Positions 17,167 through 26,017 of a stretch of DNA of 64,000 nucleotides are shown in pieces. The position numbers and the translations under genes are program-made. The first letter of the stretch is position 1; each line of letters starts with the position of its first letter. This stretch comes from Microbacterium sp. 4R-513 (lineage in GTDB: Bacteria > Actinomycetota > Actinomycetes > Actinomycetales > Microbacteriaceae), in NCBI RefSeq assembly GCF_011046485.1, contig NZ_CP049256.1, forward strand, positions 2,790,001-2,854,000. Reading direction: 5' to 3'. The notes beneath the pieces are model-generated. The model did no database searches, was not told the DNA's origin, and saw nothing but the letters and a program-made list of their open reading frames with translations.

Positions 17167-18462
17167 GTGATCGCGGACGTCGCCGCCGCGATCGCGCGCA
17201 CGCACCGAGAGGAATGGGCCCGAGTCGTCGCGGGGCTCGCGCGGCGCTTCGGCGACCTGGACATCGCCGAGGAGACCGCCGCAGATGCTTTCGCGACCGC
17301 CGTCGAGCGATGGCCCGTCGACGGGATCCCGCCGAACCCCGGCGCCTGGATCACGACCACGGCACACCGCAAGGCGATCGATCGCCTCCGGCGCGAAGCG
17401 CGCCGTGACGAGCTCCATCGGGAGGCGCTCATGCTCGCCGACGACTCGCCGGGACAGGACGTCGGCGCAGTCGACGACGACCGGCTGCGGCTCGTCTTCA
17501 CGTGCTGCCACCCTGCGCTCGCCATGGAAGCGCGCGTCGCGCTCACTCTGCGCATCGTCGGCGGCCTCACGGTCGCCGAGATCGCCCATGCCTTCCTCGT
17601 GCCGCAGACGACGATGGGGCAGCGGATCAGCCGCGCGAAGGCGAAGATGAAGGCAGCCCGGATCCCGTTCCGGCTCCCCGATCACGACGACCTCGCCGAG
17701 CGCGCAGACGGTGTCCTCGCCGTGATGTACCTGATCTTCAACGAGGGCTACCTCGCTTCCGGCGAAGACTCCGACCCGCTCCGCCCGGATCTCACGGGGG
17801 AGGCCATCCGGCTGACCCGGCTCGTGCGCGATCTGCTGCCGGCCGGATCGGCCGAGCGTGCCCACGCGACGGGTCTCCTCGCGCTCATGCTGCTGACCGA
17901 GGCCCGCGCCGGGGCGCGCGTCTCACCCGACGGGGAGCTCGTCCGCCTCGATGAGCAGGATCGGCGGGCCTGGGATCGGGCGCTCATCGAGGAAGGTCTC
18001 GCGCTGGTGAAGGAGAGCCGGGACGCGGCCGCGCGCGGCGACGGCCGCCTCGACAGGTACCAGATCCTCTCGGCGATCAACGCCGTCCACGCGTCGGCGC
18101 AGCGGGCGCGCGACACCGACTGGTCTCGGATCGTCGAGCTGTACGCGGAGCTCGAGCAGGTCGATCCGAGCCCGATCGTCACCCTCAACAAGGCGATCGC
18201 CGTCTCGGAGTCCGACTCGCCGGAAGCGGGTCTGGCGATGATCGAGCGGCTCGGCGACGCGCTCGCCGGCCATCACGCGTTCCACACGACGCGCGCGGAG
18301 CTGCTCCGGCGCGTCGGGCGGTCCGCCGACGCGCGGACGGCCTACGACCGTGCGATCGATCTCGCCGGGAACACCGCGGAGATCGCACACCTCGTCCGCC
18401 GCCGCGGCCAGCTCGCGGCATCCGGTTCCGATGATCTCCCCGCGCGAGGAGCGCCCTCATGA
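17167..18462 (+). CDS. ECF42-group RNA polymerase sigma factor with C-terminal TPR domain
   Basis: A 431-residue sigma-70 family protein (462 from GTG 17074). Residues ~1-80 are sigma region 2 (REEWARVVAGLARRFGDLDI ... AWITTTAHRKAIDRLRRE) and ~100-165 region 4 (VAEIAHAFLVPQTTMGQRIS). The long C-terminus, with VMYLIFNEGYLASGED, YQILSAINAVHASA and IVTLNKAIAVSE, is the TPR-like extension diagnostic of ECF42. Members lack a classical anti-sigma and sit beside DGPF/YCII proteins, exactly as here: its stop overlaps the first such gene by ATGA. Start is uncertain; GTG 17167 fits the family N-terminus and has AGGTGG upstream, while GTG 17074 and ATG 17140 are in frame. Confidence 0.85.
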   Translation: MIADVAAAIARTHREEWARVVAGLARRFGDLDIAEETAADAFATAVERWPVDGIPPNPGAWITTTAHRKAIDRLRREARRDELHREALMLADDSPGQDVGAVDDDRLRLVFTCCHPALAMEARVALTLRIVGGLTVAEIAHAFLVPQTTMGQRISRAKAKMKAARIPFRLPDHDDLAERADGVLAVMYLIFNEGYLASGEDSDPLRPDLTGEAIRLTRLVRDLLPAGSAERAHATGLLALMLLTEARAGARVSPDGELVRLDEQDRRAWDRALIEEGLALVKESRDAAARGDGRLDRYQILSAINAVHASAQRARDTDWSRIVELYAELEQVDPSPIVTLNKAIAVSESDSPEAGLAMIERLGDALAGHHAFHTTRAELLRRVGRSADARTAYDRAIDLAGNTAEIAHLVRRRGQLAASGSDDLPARGAPS

Positions 18463-18812
18463 GTCAGCAGTTCGTCGTCGTCTTCATGCATGATGCCTCC
18501 GGGGCGACGCTCCCGCCGGACGAGGAGCAGAAGATGCACGAGGCATGGGCGCACGCCGCCGAGCGTGCCGGGCGGCTCGGTCCAGGGGCGCCGATCGCCG
18601 GCGCGGACGCAGCCAAGGCCGTCGCCGAGCGAGACGGGCGCATCCTCATCACCGACGGGCCGTTCCCCGAGTTCAAGGAGTGGTTCGCAGGCTTCGCGAT
18701 CCTCGAGGCCGAGACGCTCGACGAGGCGGCCGCGCTCATGGCGGAGCATCCGTCGGCCGTGCTCGGACGCATCCTCGTCGCCCCGGTCGTCGCGCTCCCC
18801 TGGGAGCGGTAG
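18459..18812 (+). CDS. DGPF/YCII-related protein, first copy
   Basis: A 117-residue alpha/beta protein of the YCII ferredoxin-like fold, starting MSQQFVVVFMHDASGATLPP and containing the family core ITDGPFPEFKEWFAGF, then ILEAETLDEAAALMAEHPSA and the closing PWER. DGPF proteins accompany ECF42 sigma factors and are the usual regulon members; their activity is unknown. It is translationally coupled to the sigma factor (4-bp overlap) and is a paralogue of the next gene, sharing the core TDGPFPEFKEWFAG exactly. Its last codons form the first of three 23-bp hairpin repeats. Confidence 0.88.
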   Translation: MSQQFVVVFMHDASGATLPPDEEQKMHEAWAHAAERAGRLGPGAPIAGADAAKAVAERDGRILITDGPFPEFKEWFAGFAILEAETLDEAAALMAEHPSAVLGRILVAPVVALPWER

Positions 18813-18862
18813 TCAGGCTCCCCCGGGAGCGCCCATCAGGCTCCTCCGGGAGCAGCGAAAGG
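18794..18862 (+). repeat. Three tandem 23-bp hairpin units
   Basis: Units start at 18794, 18817 and 18840, exactly 23 bp apart. Each opens with a GCTCC...GGGAGC palindrome (GCTCCCCTGGGAGC, GCTCCCCCGGGAGC, GCTCCTCCGGGAGC) and the first two end in TCAG. The array covers the end of the first DGPF gene and most of the gap to the second. It could set their relative expression or be a slippage remnant of the gene duplication. Confidence 0.75.
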
Positions 18863-18872
18863 ACAGCACGCC

Positions 18873-19235
18873 ATGACCACTCAGCAGTTCCTCGTGATCC
18901 ACATGACCGACTCGACCGCGCCGGCCCAGCTTCCTCAGGACGAGGATCGACGGATGCTGGAATCCTGGGCGCAGGAGGGCGCCGAGGCCGGCACCCTCGG
19001 CTCCGGCGCGTCGGTCGCTGGGCGCGACCGGGCGAAGTCGGTCGTCGTGCGCGACGGCCGGACGATCGTCACCGACGGCCCGTTCCCCGAGTTCAAGGAA
19101 TGGTTCGCGGGCTACGACCTGGTCGAGGCGGAGTCCATCGATGACGCCGCCGCGTACATGGCGAAGCACCCGACCGCGGTGCACGGGCGCGTCCTCATCC
19201 TTCCGACCGTCCCGCTCCCGTGGGAGCAGGACTGA
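18873..19235 (+). CDS. DGPF/YCII-related protein, second copy
   Basis: A 120-residue paralogue of the preceding gene: MTTQQFLVIHMTDST at the start, VTDGPFPEFKEWFAGYDLVE in the core and PTVPLPWEQD at the end. The first ~40 residues diverge most from copy one. GAAAGGA at 18857-18863 is the ribosome binding site, 9 bp before ATG 18873. It ends 33 bp from the convergent MFS gene. Two different DGPF copies downstream of one ECF42 sigma suggests either heteromer formation or separate substrates; neither is known for the family. Confidence 0.87.
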   Translation: MTTQQFLVIHMTDSTAPAQLPQDEDRRMLESWAQEGAEAGTLGSGASVAGRDRAKSVVVRDGRTIVTDGPFPEFKEWFAGYDLVEAESIDDAAAYMAKHPTAVHGRVLILPTVPLPWEQD

Positions 19236-19268
19236 ACCGCCGCGTCGCCGGGGTGCCTCCGCCGCGAC

Positions 19269-20573
19269 TCAGTCGGGCAGCGGCATCCCGCCCGCACCGG
19301 GTTCGTCCTCGGCTGCGAGTCGATCGGTCTCTTCTTCGTCGAGCACAGGCTTGGCGGCGGCGATGTGCGAGATGGGGCGCCACACGAGCGCGAGCGTGAT
19401 GGCCGAGCCGGCGAAGGCGAACCACCACGGCGCCGTGAGACCGAACAGCTGCGCCAGCACGCCGCCGATGAACTGGCCGATCACGAGACCGCCGAAGACG
19501 CCCACCATGTTGACCGAGGCGATCCGTCCCTGCAGCTCCATGGGGACGAGCCGCTGGCGGACCGTCGTCGATATCGTCGCCCACACGAACGCGTACAGGC
19601 CGAAGCCGAACATGATGACGAAGGCGACTACCGGCGACGTCGTCACGGCGAAGCTCAGGTGCATGAGCACCTCGAGCGAGAGGCACACGCGCATGAGCGT
19701 CGAGAACGAGACGCGCTTCTCGAGCCAGCCGAAGCTGAAGACGGCGATGATGCCGCCCAGCGCGGAGGCGGTCGTGAGCGCCCCATAGCCGACCGGACCC
19801 ATGCCGAGGTGTTCCGTGGCGTAGAGCACGAGCACGCCCCACGGCGCGGCCCACGTGACGTTGAAGACGAGGATGATGATGACGAGCGTCCGCACGGGCG
19901 CGTTGTGCCGGAGCCACTGGAGACCCTCGCGGATGGCATGCGCCTTCGTCCCGCGCGATCCCTCCTGATGCTCGGGAACCGGCGTGCGCGCGATGCGGGA
20001 GATGAGCAGCACCGCGAGCGCGACGCAGAGCACCTGCAGCACGAACGGCCAGAACGAGCCGACTGCGAAGAGGAAAGCGCCCAACGGCGGCCCCGCGAGC
20101 TGATTCGCGACCAGATACCCCGCCTGCATGCGCGCGTTGCCGATCCCGAGGTCGGCGGGCTTCACGAGCATCGGGAGGAGGGTGCTGCCCGCGGAGTCGG
20201 CGAACACCTCGGCCGTCCCGTAGAGGAACGAGGTGGCCAGCACCATCCAGACGTTCGCCTGTCCCGTGACCAGGAACACCACGAGGGCGAGCACGACGAC
20301 GGCGCGCAGGCCGTCGGCGATCATCACGAGGCGCCGTCGGTCGTGGTGGTCGGCGATGGCGCCGGCGAGGAGCCCGAACAGCAGCCATGGCAGGAACTGC
20401 ATCATCGCCCCGGCGGCGACGAGGATCGGCGAGGGCGTGAGAGAGGCGATCAGGAGGGGTGCGGCCGCGAGGGCGATGCCGTCGCCCAGGTTGCTCGTCC
20501 ACGAGGAGGCGAGGAGCCACCGGAAGTCCGTTCCGAGGCGACGTGGTGCGATGAGATCGCCGAGCGAAGGCAT
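19269..20573 (-). CDS. MFS transporter (enterobactin-exporter/EntS-like, MFS_3)
   Basis: A 434-residue integral membrane protein with about twelve hydrophobic helices. DFRWLLASSWTSNLGDGIAL at the first helix and GLLAGAIADHHDRRRLVMIA (motif A between helices 2 and 3) are typical of the MFS_3 group of drug/siderophore exporters. The C-terminal tail is acidic (LDEEETDRLAAEDEPG). The substrate cannot be predicted. ATG 20573 has TAGGAT 6 bp upstream on the minus strand, so the mRNA is probably leaderless. It is separated from the sugar porter by a hairpin at 20605-20661 and has its own promoter. Confidence 0.88.
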   Translation of the reverse strand: MPSLGDLIAPRRLGTDFRWLLASSWTSNLGDGIALAAAPLLIASLTPSPILVAAGAMMQFLPWLLFGLLAGAIADHHDRRRLVMIADGLRAVVVLALVVFLVTGQANVWMVLATSFLYGTAEVFADSAGSTLLPMLVKPADLGIGNARMQAGYLVANQLAGPPLGAFLFAVGSFWPFVLQVLCVALAVLLISRIARTPVPEHQEGSRGTKAHAIREGLQWLRHNAPVRTLVIIILVFNVTWAAPWGVLVLYATEHLGMGPVGYGALTTASALGGIIAVFSFGWLEKRVSFSTLMRVCLSLEVLMHLSFAVTTSPVVAFVIMFGFGLYAFVWATISTTVRQRLVPMELQGRIASVNMVGVFGGLVIGQFIGGVLAQLFGLTAPWWFAFAGSAITLALVWRPISHIAAAKPVLDEEETDRLAAEDEPGAGGMPLPD

Positions 20574-20579
20574 CCGAAC

Positions 20580-20585
20580 ATCCTA
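20580..20585 (-). promoter_or_regulatory. Leaderless promoter -10 of the EntS-like MFS gene
   Basis: TAGGAT on the minus strand ends 6 bp before ATG 20573. No ribosome binding site is visible. Confidence 0.55.
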
Positions 20586-20604
20586 CGAGTGCGCGGGGTC
20601 ACCT

Positions 20605-20661
20605 CGAGATCGCACGAACGACGGCCGAGGCATCCGCTCGTCGGTGATTCGTGCGATCTCG
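20605..20661 (-). repeat. Perfect 14-bp inverted repeat between the two MFS genes
   Basis: CGAGATCGCACGAA (20605-20618) and TTCGTGCGATCTCG (20648-20661) are perfect complements with a 29-base loop containing a lesser ACGACGG/TCGGT pairing. It lies downstream of the sugar-porter stop on the minus strand and is probably its terminator, though no T-run follows. Confidence 0.6.
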
Positions 20662-20702
20662 GCGCCGTGTGAGCGCAAGCCCGCCCGGCGCTGCCGGCGC
20701 GC

Positions 20703-22169
20703 TCAGGCGCTGCCGGTCGCCTGGGCGTTCTTGCGGGTGAACAGCGTCTCGGTCTGCTCGATGTCCATCCCCTTCGTCTCGGGGACGCGCCACGCGACGT
20801 ACACGAAGGAGAGGGCGGCGAAGAGCGCGTACATGCCGTACGTGAGCGGCAGCGACCATTCGCTCATAGCGGGGAAGCTCACCGTGATGAGGAAGTTCGC
20901 GATCCACTGCGCGCCCGCCGCGACGCCCAGCGCCTTGCCGCGGATGCGGCTGGGGAAGATCTCGCCCAGGAGCACCCACACGAGCGGCCCCCACGAGGCG
21001 CCGAAGCCGATGACGAAGACGTTCGCCGCGATGAGCGCGATAGGGCCCCAGGGGGCGGGCAGCGAGACGGCGCCCTCGGCGTTCGTCGTGGCGAAGAGGA
21101 AGGCGACAGCCATCGCTCCGAGCGAGAGCGTCATCATCACCGAGCCGGTCAGGAGGATCGGCTTCCGGCCCACCCGATCGACCAGGAAGATCGCCACGAG
21201 GGTCACGAGGACGTTCACGATCGAGGTGATGACGCTGATGGTGAAGGAGTTGCTCTCGTCGAAGCCGACCGAGCTCCAGAGGCTCGTCGAGTAGTAGAAG
21301 ATCACGTTGATCCCGACGAACTGCTGGAACACCGACAGGATGATGCCCACCCAGACGATCCGCTGAAGGCCCAGCACGGGTCCGCGGATCGAGACGCCGG
21401 CGTTCTTGCGATCGGTCTCGATCGTCGTCTGCAGGTCGCGCATCGTCTGGTCGAGGTCGGCCGCGGGCACGAGCCGCTCGAAGATGGTGCGCGCCTCGTC
21501 GTACCGCCCCTTCGCGATGAGGTAGCGCGGAGACTCCGGAAGAGTGAAGGCGAGGATGCCGTACACGGCCGACGGGATCACCCCGACGAGGAACATCCAG
21601 CGCCATGCCTCGAGGCCGAACCACAGCACTTCGTCCGCGCCGCCGGCGGCGTTCTGCAGCAGCGCATCGCTCAGGAGAGCGGCGAATATGCCGAGCGTGA
21701 TCGCGAGCTGCTGCAGCGAGGCGAGGCTGCCGCGGATCTGACGGGGCGCGATCTCGGCGATGTAGGCGGGCGCGACGACAGAGGCGATGCCGATGCCGAG
21801 ACCCCCGATGACGCGCCACAGCGCGAGATCCCAGACCGAGAAGGCGAGGCCGGCGCCGAGCGAGCTCACGAAGAACATCACCGCGCCGAGGAACATGACG
21901 CGCAGACGCCCCCAGCGGTCGGAGAGGTTGCCCGCGACGATCGCGCCGACGGCGCAGCCGAGGAGGGCGATGGCCACGACGAAGCCGGTGATGACGGCGT
22001 TGAGCCCGAAGTCCTGCTGGATGGAGTCGACCGCGCCGTTGATGACGGAGGAGTCGAAGCCGAAGAGGAAGCCGCCCACGGCCGCCGCGACGGAGAGGCC
22101 GATCGCTCGACGGCCATAGGGGCTGCGGAACGAGAATGCGTCCGCCGGAATCGAGCCCGTAGTGTTCAT
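20703..22169 (-). CDS. Sugar porter family MFS transporter (monosaccharide:H+ symporter)
   Basis: A 488-residue twelve-helix transporter of the sugar-porter family. Motifs: GGFLFGFDSSVINGAVDSIQ in helix 1, GNLSDRWGRLRVM (motif A), PESPRYLIAKGR at the central loop, FQQFVGINVIFYYSTSLW in helix 7, DRVGRKPILL, and the terminal PETKG. Bacterial relatives carry xylose, glucose, galactose or myo-inositol with protons; specificity is not resolved. ATG 22169 has TAGCGT 6 bp upstream (minus strand) within a palindromic ACGCTAGCGT, and is divergent from rsmA. No sugar-metabolic or regulatory gene is adjacent, so inducer and substrate are unknown. Confidence 0.9.
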   Translation of the reverse strand: MNTTGSIPADAFSFRSPYGRRAIGLSVAAAVGGFLFGFDSSVINGAVDSIQQDFGLNAVITGFVVAIALLGCAVGAIVAGNLSDRWGRLRVMFLGAVMFFVSSLGAGLAFSVWDLALWRVIGGLGIGIASVVAPAYIAEIAPRQIRGSLASLQQLAITLGIFAALLSDALLQNAAGGADEVLWFGLEAWRWMFLVGVIPSAVYGILAFTLPESPRYLIAKGRYDEARTIFERLVPAADLDQTMRDLQTTIETDRKNAGVSIRGPVLGLQRIVWVGIILSVFQQFVGINVIFYYSTSLWSSVGFDESNSFTISVITSIVNVLVTLVAIFLVDRVGRKPILLTGSVMMTLSLGAMAVAFLFATTNAEGAVSLPAPWGPIALIAANVFVIGFGASWGPLVWVLLGEIFPSRIRGKALGVAAGAQWIANFLITVSFPAMSEWSLPLTYGMYALFAALSFVYVAWRVPETKGMDIEQTETLFTRKNAQATGSA

Positions 22170-22175
22170 GCCCCG

Positions 22176-22181
22176 ACGCTA
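22176..22181 (-). promoter_or_regulatory. Leaderless promoter -10 of the sugar porter
   Basis: TAGCGT (minus strand) ends 6 bp before ATG 22169. It is half of the palindrome ACGCTAGCGT (22176-22185). The outward half has no nearby start codon; rsmA uses TAGGGT at 22267-22272 instead. Confidence 0.55.
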
Positions 22182-22266
22182 GCGTCCGCGCGCACCGCGG
22201 TCGAGGAAGGCGCCCCGCCCTGGTCGTGTTTCGGCCGGCCGGCATTCTCCGGTGGGCACACGTCGT

Positions 22267-22278
22267 TAGGGTGGTCGC
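22267..22278 (+). promoter_or_regulatory. Leaderless promoter -10 of rsmA
   Basis: TAGGGT at 22267-22272 ends 6 bp before ATG 22279, with no ribosome binding site. Confidence 0.6.
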
Positions 22279-23130
22279 ATGCCCGTCAGCCTCCTCGGTG
22301 CCTCCGAGATCCGCGCCCTCGCGGCCGAACTCGACGTCACGCCGACCAAGAAGCTCGGGCAGAACTTCGTCGTCGATGCGAACACGGTGCGCAAGATCGT
22401 GACCGTCGCCCGCGTCGAGCCGGGCGACCGGGTCGTCGAAGTCGGCCCGGGCCTCGGGTCGCTGACCCTCGCGATCCTCGAGGCCGGGGCGTCCGTCACC
22501 GCCGTCGAGATCGACCACCGCCTCGCCGAGAAGCTGCCCGCCACGGCGGCCGCCCACGGCGTCTCGGATGGCGCGCTCACCGTCGTCGACGCGGATGCGC
22601 TCCGTGTCACCGCACTGCCCGGCGACCCGACGGTGCTGGTCGCGAATCTGCCGTACAACGTGAGCGTCCCCGTGCTCCTGCACTTCCTCGAGACCTTTCC
22701 CAGCCTCGAGCGCGGGGTCGTCATGGTCCAAGCCGAGGTGGGGGAGCGGCTCGCCGCCCCGCCGGGCTCCAAGGTCTACGGCGCGCCGAGCGTCAAAGCC
22801 GCCTGGTACGGACCGTGGCGTCTCGCCGGCACGGTGTCGCGGCAGGTGTTCTGGCCCGTCCCGAACGTCGACAGCGTGCTCGTCGCGTTCGAGCGCGATC
22901 CCGAGCCGCGCGGCTCCGAAGACGAGCGCCGCCGCACCTTCGCGATCGTGGATGCCGCGTTCCAGCAGCGTCGCAAGATGCTGCGGCAGGCGCTGTCCTC
23001 GGTGCTGGGAGGCTCGGCGGCCGAGGCATCCGTCGTCCTCGAACGCGCGGGAGTCGCCCCGACGGCACGCGGCGAAGAGCTGTCGGTCGAGGACTTCGTG
23101 CGCATCGGGCGCGCGCTCGACACCGCCTGA
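22279..23130 (+). CDS. rsmA: 16S rRNA (adenine(1518)-N6/adenine(1519)-N6)-dimethyltransferase
   Basis: A 283-residue SAM-dependent enzyme (KsgA) that dimethylates two adenines in the 3' hairpin of 16S rRNA late in 30S assembly. Motifs are [33 protein letters not shown] (motif I, SAM site), the acidic [13 protein letters not shown], and the catalytic [15 protein letters not shown] (NLPY). The C-terminal helical domain is complete. It is probably expressed alone from a leaderless promoter and ends in a GGGCCT/AGGCCC hairpin at 23154-23169. In many Actinobacteria ispE follows directly; here they are 4 kb apart, separated by a phosphoesterase, a Stealth gene and a reductase. Confidence 0.95.
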   Translation: MPVSLLGASEIRALAAELDVTPTKKLGQNFVVDANTVRKIVTVARVEPGDRVVEVGPGLGSLTLAILEAGASVTAVEIDHRLAEKLPATAAAHGVSDGALTVVDADALRVTALPGDPTVLVANLPYNVSVPVLLHFLETFPSLERGVVMVQAEVGERLAAPPGSKVYGAPSVKAAWYGPWRLAGTVSRQVFWPVPNVDSVLVAFERDPEPRGSEDERRRTFAIVDAAFQQRRKMLRQALSSVLGGSAAEASVVLERAGVAPTARGEELSVEDFVRIGRALDTA

Positions 23131-23153
23131 AGAGAGCGGCGACCCGTCCGCGC

Positions 23154-23169
23154 GGGCCTCCGAAGGCCC
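23154..23169 (+). terminator. Hairpin after rsmA
   Basis: GGGCCT-CCGA-AGGCCC, a perfect 6-bp GC-rich stem 24 bp after the rsmA stop, without a T-run. Confidence 0.4.
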
Positions 23170-23305
23170 TGAGCATCTCGTAAGGGTTTACCCGACATTC
23201 ACGCCGCATTCCCGGGGAGTGCGCGAACCCGCGCGTAACATCGCCCGCAAGCGTCCGACCGGGCGCACGCGGGATCGCGTCCCGCGTCCACGGGAAGAGA
23301 AGGCG

Positions 23306-24253
23306 ATGCGAACCGCGGAGTATCCGGCGCCCGAGCGGATCCTGCTTCACCTGAGCGACACGCACCTGCGTGCGGCCGGGTCGAGGCTTTTCGACAGAGT
23401 CGATTCGACGGAGCGCCTCTCGCGGGCCCTTGCCGCGATCGAGGCATCCGGCGCATGTCCCGATGCCCTGGTCTTCACCGGCGATCTCGCCGACTGGGGC
23501 GAGCCGGCGGCCTACGACCAGCTGCGGGAGGTCGTCGAGCCCTTCGCAGCCCGGCTCGGCGCGCGCCTCTTCTGGGTGATGGGGAACCACGACGACCGCA
23601 GCGCCTTCCGGGACCGGCTGCTCGACGAGGACCCGGTCGACCCGCTCACACCCCACGACCGCGTGGACGAGCTCGACGGCCTGCGGCTCATCACGCTCGA
23701 CTCGACCGTCCCGGGGGAGCACTACGGCGAGCTCGGCGACGCGCAGCTGGACTGGCTGCGCGACGAACTCGCCACCCCCGCTCCGCTCGGCACGATCCTC
23801 GCGATGCACCACCCGCCGGTGCCGAGCGTGCTCCCGCTCGCCGCGAGCGTCGAGCTGCGCGACCAGTCCCGGCTCGCCGCCGCCCTGCGCGACAGCGATG
23901 TGCGGGCGATCATCGCGGGGCACCTGCACTACTCGACGTTCGCGACCTTCGCGGGCGTCCCCGTGTCGGTGGCCTCAGCCACCTGCTACACGCAGGATCT
24001 GACCGTGCCCACCGGGGGCACGCGCCCGCAGGACGGCGCGCAGTCGTTCAACCTCGTCCACGTCTACGACGAGACCGTCGTCCACTCGGTCGTGCCGGTC
24101 GACGCGCCGGTGCCACTCGAGCACATCGATGCGGCGGAGGCGCACCGCCGCCTGCTGCTCGCCGGCGTCGAGCCGACGGTGCCGCGGGCGCCCGCGCGAT
24201 TCAGCGACGTGCGGAGGGATGCGCCGACCGAGCCGCTGCCTGTTCTTCGGTGA
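23306..24253 (+). CDS. Calcineurin-like metallophosphoesterase (3',5'-cyclic-nucleotide phosphodiesterase CpdA-type)
   Basis: A 315-residue cytoplasmic binuclear metallophosphoesterase. The metal motifs are [15 protein letters not shown] (DxH), [13 protein letters not shown] (GDxxD), WVMGNHDDR (GNHD/E), AMHHPPVP and IIAGHLHYS (GHxH). The pattern fits class III phosphodiesterases such as CpdA and Rv0805. GAGAAGG upstream gives ATG 23306 good support. A TAACAT at 23236-23241 is a possible -10, implying a ~60-nt leader. Its last 53 bp overlap the end of the convergent Stealth gene, so the two transcripts must be antisense to each other. Confidence 0.88.
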   Translation: MRTAEYPAPERILLHLSDTHLRAAGSRLFDRVDSTERLSRALAAIEASGACPDALVFTGDLADWGEPAAYDQLREVVEPFAARLGARLFWVMGNHDDRSAFRDRLLDEDPVDPLTPHDRVDELDGLRLITLDSTVPGEHYGELGDAQLDWLRDELATPAPLGTILAMHHPPVPSVLPLAASVELRDQSRLAAALRDSDVRAIIAGHLHYSTFATFAGVPVSVASATCYTQDLTVPTGGTRPQDGAQSFNLVHVYDETVVHSVVPVDAPVPLEHIDAAEAHRRLLLAGVEPTVPRAPARFSDVRRDAPTEPLPVLR

Positions 24254-25814
24254 GCTCGGCCCGCTCCCACGGCGCGCGCACCGGGAACATCTTCTCGAGC
24301 GTCTCGCGGAGCGTTGCGACGCGGACGTCCTCGGGGATCTCCGTCTCGCCGCCGTCGTTGAGGCAGAACATGTCGACGTCGCGGCGCTCCGCCAGCGCCT
24401 CCATGCGCCGCAGCGACTTCGCCATCGTGGTCTGCACGTAGCGCACGCGGGGTCGCTGCGTCGCGATCGCGCGGCCGGTCATCAGCGCGTAGTAGTGGTA
24501 GAGGCAGTTCGTCACCGAGATGTCGGTCGCCGACCGGAAGCGGGATGCCGCGGTCCGGGCGAAGTCCTCGGGGAACGCCTCCTCGAGCTCGGCGACCACG
24601 CTGCGCCGCAGCGGCGCCGCACAGTGCTCGAGATCGCGGACGATGGTGCGTCCGAAGCGCTCGCGCAGCAGGTCGCGGTTGACGCGCAGGGCGTTGTCGT
24701 GGCCGCTGCGGTGCGTGGCCGTGGGGCCGGCGCCGATGCGCACCTCGCACTCGACGAACTTGCTCACGCCCGCCGGGGTGAAGAACATCTCGGGTTCGAC
24801 GGGACGGCCGAAGAACATGTCGTCGTTCGAGTAGAGGAAGTGCTCGGCGAGCCCCTCGATGCGGTGCAGCTGGGCCTCGACGGCGTGGGAGTTGTGCGTC
24901 GGGAGCACGGACGGGTCGGCGAAGAACTCCTCGCTGCGGACGATCGTCACCTTGGGGTGCTCGAGCAGCCAGGACGGGGCGGGCGAGTCGGTCGCGATGA
25001 AGATGCGGCGCACCCACGGCGCGTACATGTGCACGCTGCGCAGGGCATATCTCAGCTCATCGACGTGCCGGAATCGCGCCGGCCCGTCATCGCCCTCGCC
25101 TACGACGTAGCCCGCCATGCGCGCGGCGCGCTGGCGCTGGAACTCCGTCGAGGAGCCGTCCACCCACGAGAAGACGATGTCGACGGGCTCGGTGAACTCG
25201 TCGGGGAGCGGGTCGAACATGCCCGCGATAGTCCGCCACGACCGGCCGTAGCGGGTGACGGTCGCGAAGGAGACGTCGTCGGCGGCAGTCGTGCGGCGCA
25301 TGAGGACGTTGTCACCCGGCGCTTCGACGAACTCCTCGCCGAAGCGCCAGAACTCCAGCCGAGCCGCGACCGACGTGCCGTAGCGGAGGCTTCCCGAGCC
25401 CGTGATGCGCGGCCGGTAGACGCGCCACGCCGAGGGCTCCGAGCCCGGCGTCGCGGCCTCGGCGGCGAGCACCGCGGTGGCGCGAGCCTTCTTCACGTAC
25501 AGCGGCTCGTGACGGCCGATCGTGCGCAGCGCGGAGAACGCGGCATCCCGGGCGGCGACGTCGACGACGAGCGTCGGAACCCGGTGCTCGTGGCGGATGA
25601 GGATGACGTCGACGCCGGCGGTCTCGAGCGCAGACGCGACGAGCAGCAGGTCCTCCGTCTGCGCCTCGAGGGGCGTGGTCGAGTCATGGACGAGATTCAG
25701 GATGCCTCGGTCGAGCACGACGTCGGGGCGCGAGAGGAGGCCCGACCAGGGGTGCTGCTCGATGGGCAGCACGGACAGTGCGGATGGTGCGGGAAGTGCG
25801 GGCAGCGCAGACAT
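24201..25814 (-). CDS. Stealth-family sugar-phosphate transferase (capsular polysaccharide phosphotransferase-like)
   Basis: A 537-residue protein carrying the Stealth conserved regions: CR1 [18 protein letters not shown]2 [20 protein letters not shown] through IFIATDSP and [20 protein letters not shown] plus [10 protein letters not shown]3 around [17 protein letters not shown], and CR4 near the end ([10 protein letters not shown]). Members such as SacB, CpsY and eukaryotic GNPTAB transfer sugar-1-phosphates to build phosphodiester-linked polymers. The first ~200 residues are a divergent N-terminal part. ATG 25814 has AAGGAGG upstream; GTG 25892 in frame is less likely. It probably makes a phosphoglycan of the envelope; no capsule export genes are nearby. 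Confidence 0.88.
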   Translation of the reverse strand: MSALPALPAPSALSVLPIEQHPWSGLLSRPDVVLDRGILNLVHDSTTPLEAQTEDLLLVASALETAGVDVILIRHEHRVPTLVVDVAARDAAFSALRTIGRHEPLYVKKARATAVLAAEAATPGSEPSAWRVYRPRITGSGSLRYGTSVAARLEFWRFGEEFVEAPGDNVLMRRTTAADDVSFATVTRYGRSWRTIAGMFDPLPDEFTEPVDIVFSWVDGSSTEFQRQRAARMAGYVVGEGDDGPARFRHVDELRYALRSVHMYAPWVRRIFIATDSPAPSWLLEHPKVTIVRSEEFFADPSVLPTHNSHAVEAQLHRIEGLAEHFLYSNDDMFFGRPVEPEMFFTPAGVSKFVECEVRIGAGPTATHRSGHDNALRVNRDLLRERFGRTIVRDLEHCAAPLRRSVVAELEEAFPEDFARTAASRFRSATDISVTNCLYHYYALMTGRAIATQRPRVRYVQTTMAKSLRRMEALAERRDVDMFCLNDGGETEIPEDVRVATLRETLEKMFPVRAPWERAELTEEQAAARSAHPSARR

Positions 25815-25890
25815 GGCGTCCTCCTTTGCGGCGAGGTGATGGACGGGGGCGAGGGGCGAAGCAGGGTCCACGGAGGATGGCTCCATTGCC

Positions 25891-25896
25891 ACCCTA
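25891..25896 (-). promoter_or_regulatory. Candidate -10 of the Stealth gene
   Basis: TAGGGT on the minus strand, about 70 nt upstream of ATG 25814. Unlike most promoters here it would yield a leader with a strong AAGGAGG ribosome binding site. Confidence 0.45.
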
Positions 25897-26005
25897 TGCA
25901 GATGTTGTTACGGCGCCGTTTCCTGGTCCAGCCCTTGACAACCGTCTCCGGATGCGCAGGGCCTTCGGCCCGTCAGCCTTCCGCGCCCGTTCGCCGCCCG
26001 CGCGC

Positions 26006-26017
26006 TAGCCTCGAACC
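26006..26017 (+). promoter_or_regulatory. Leaderless promoter -10 of the YghZ-like gene and ispE
   Basis: TAGCCT at 26006-26011 ends 6 bp before GTG 26018. Confidence 0.6.
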
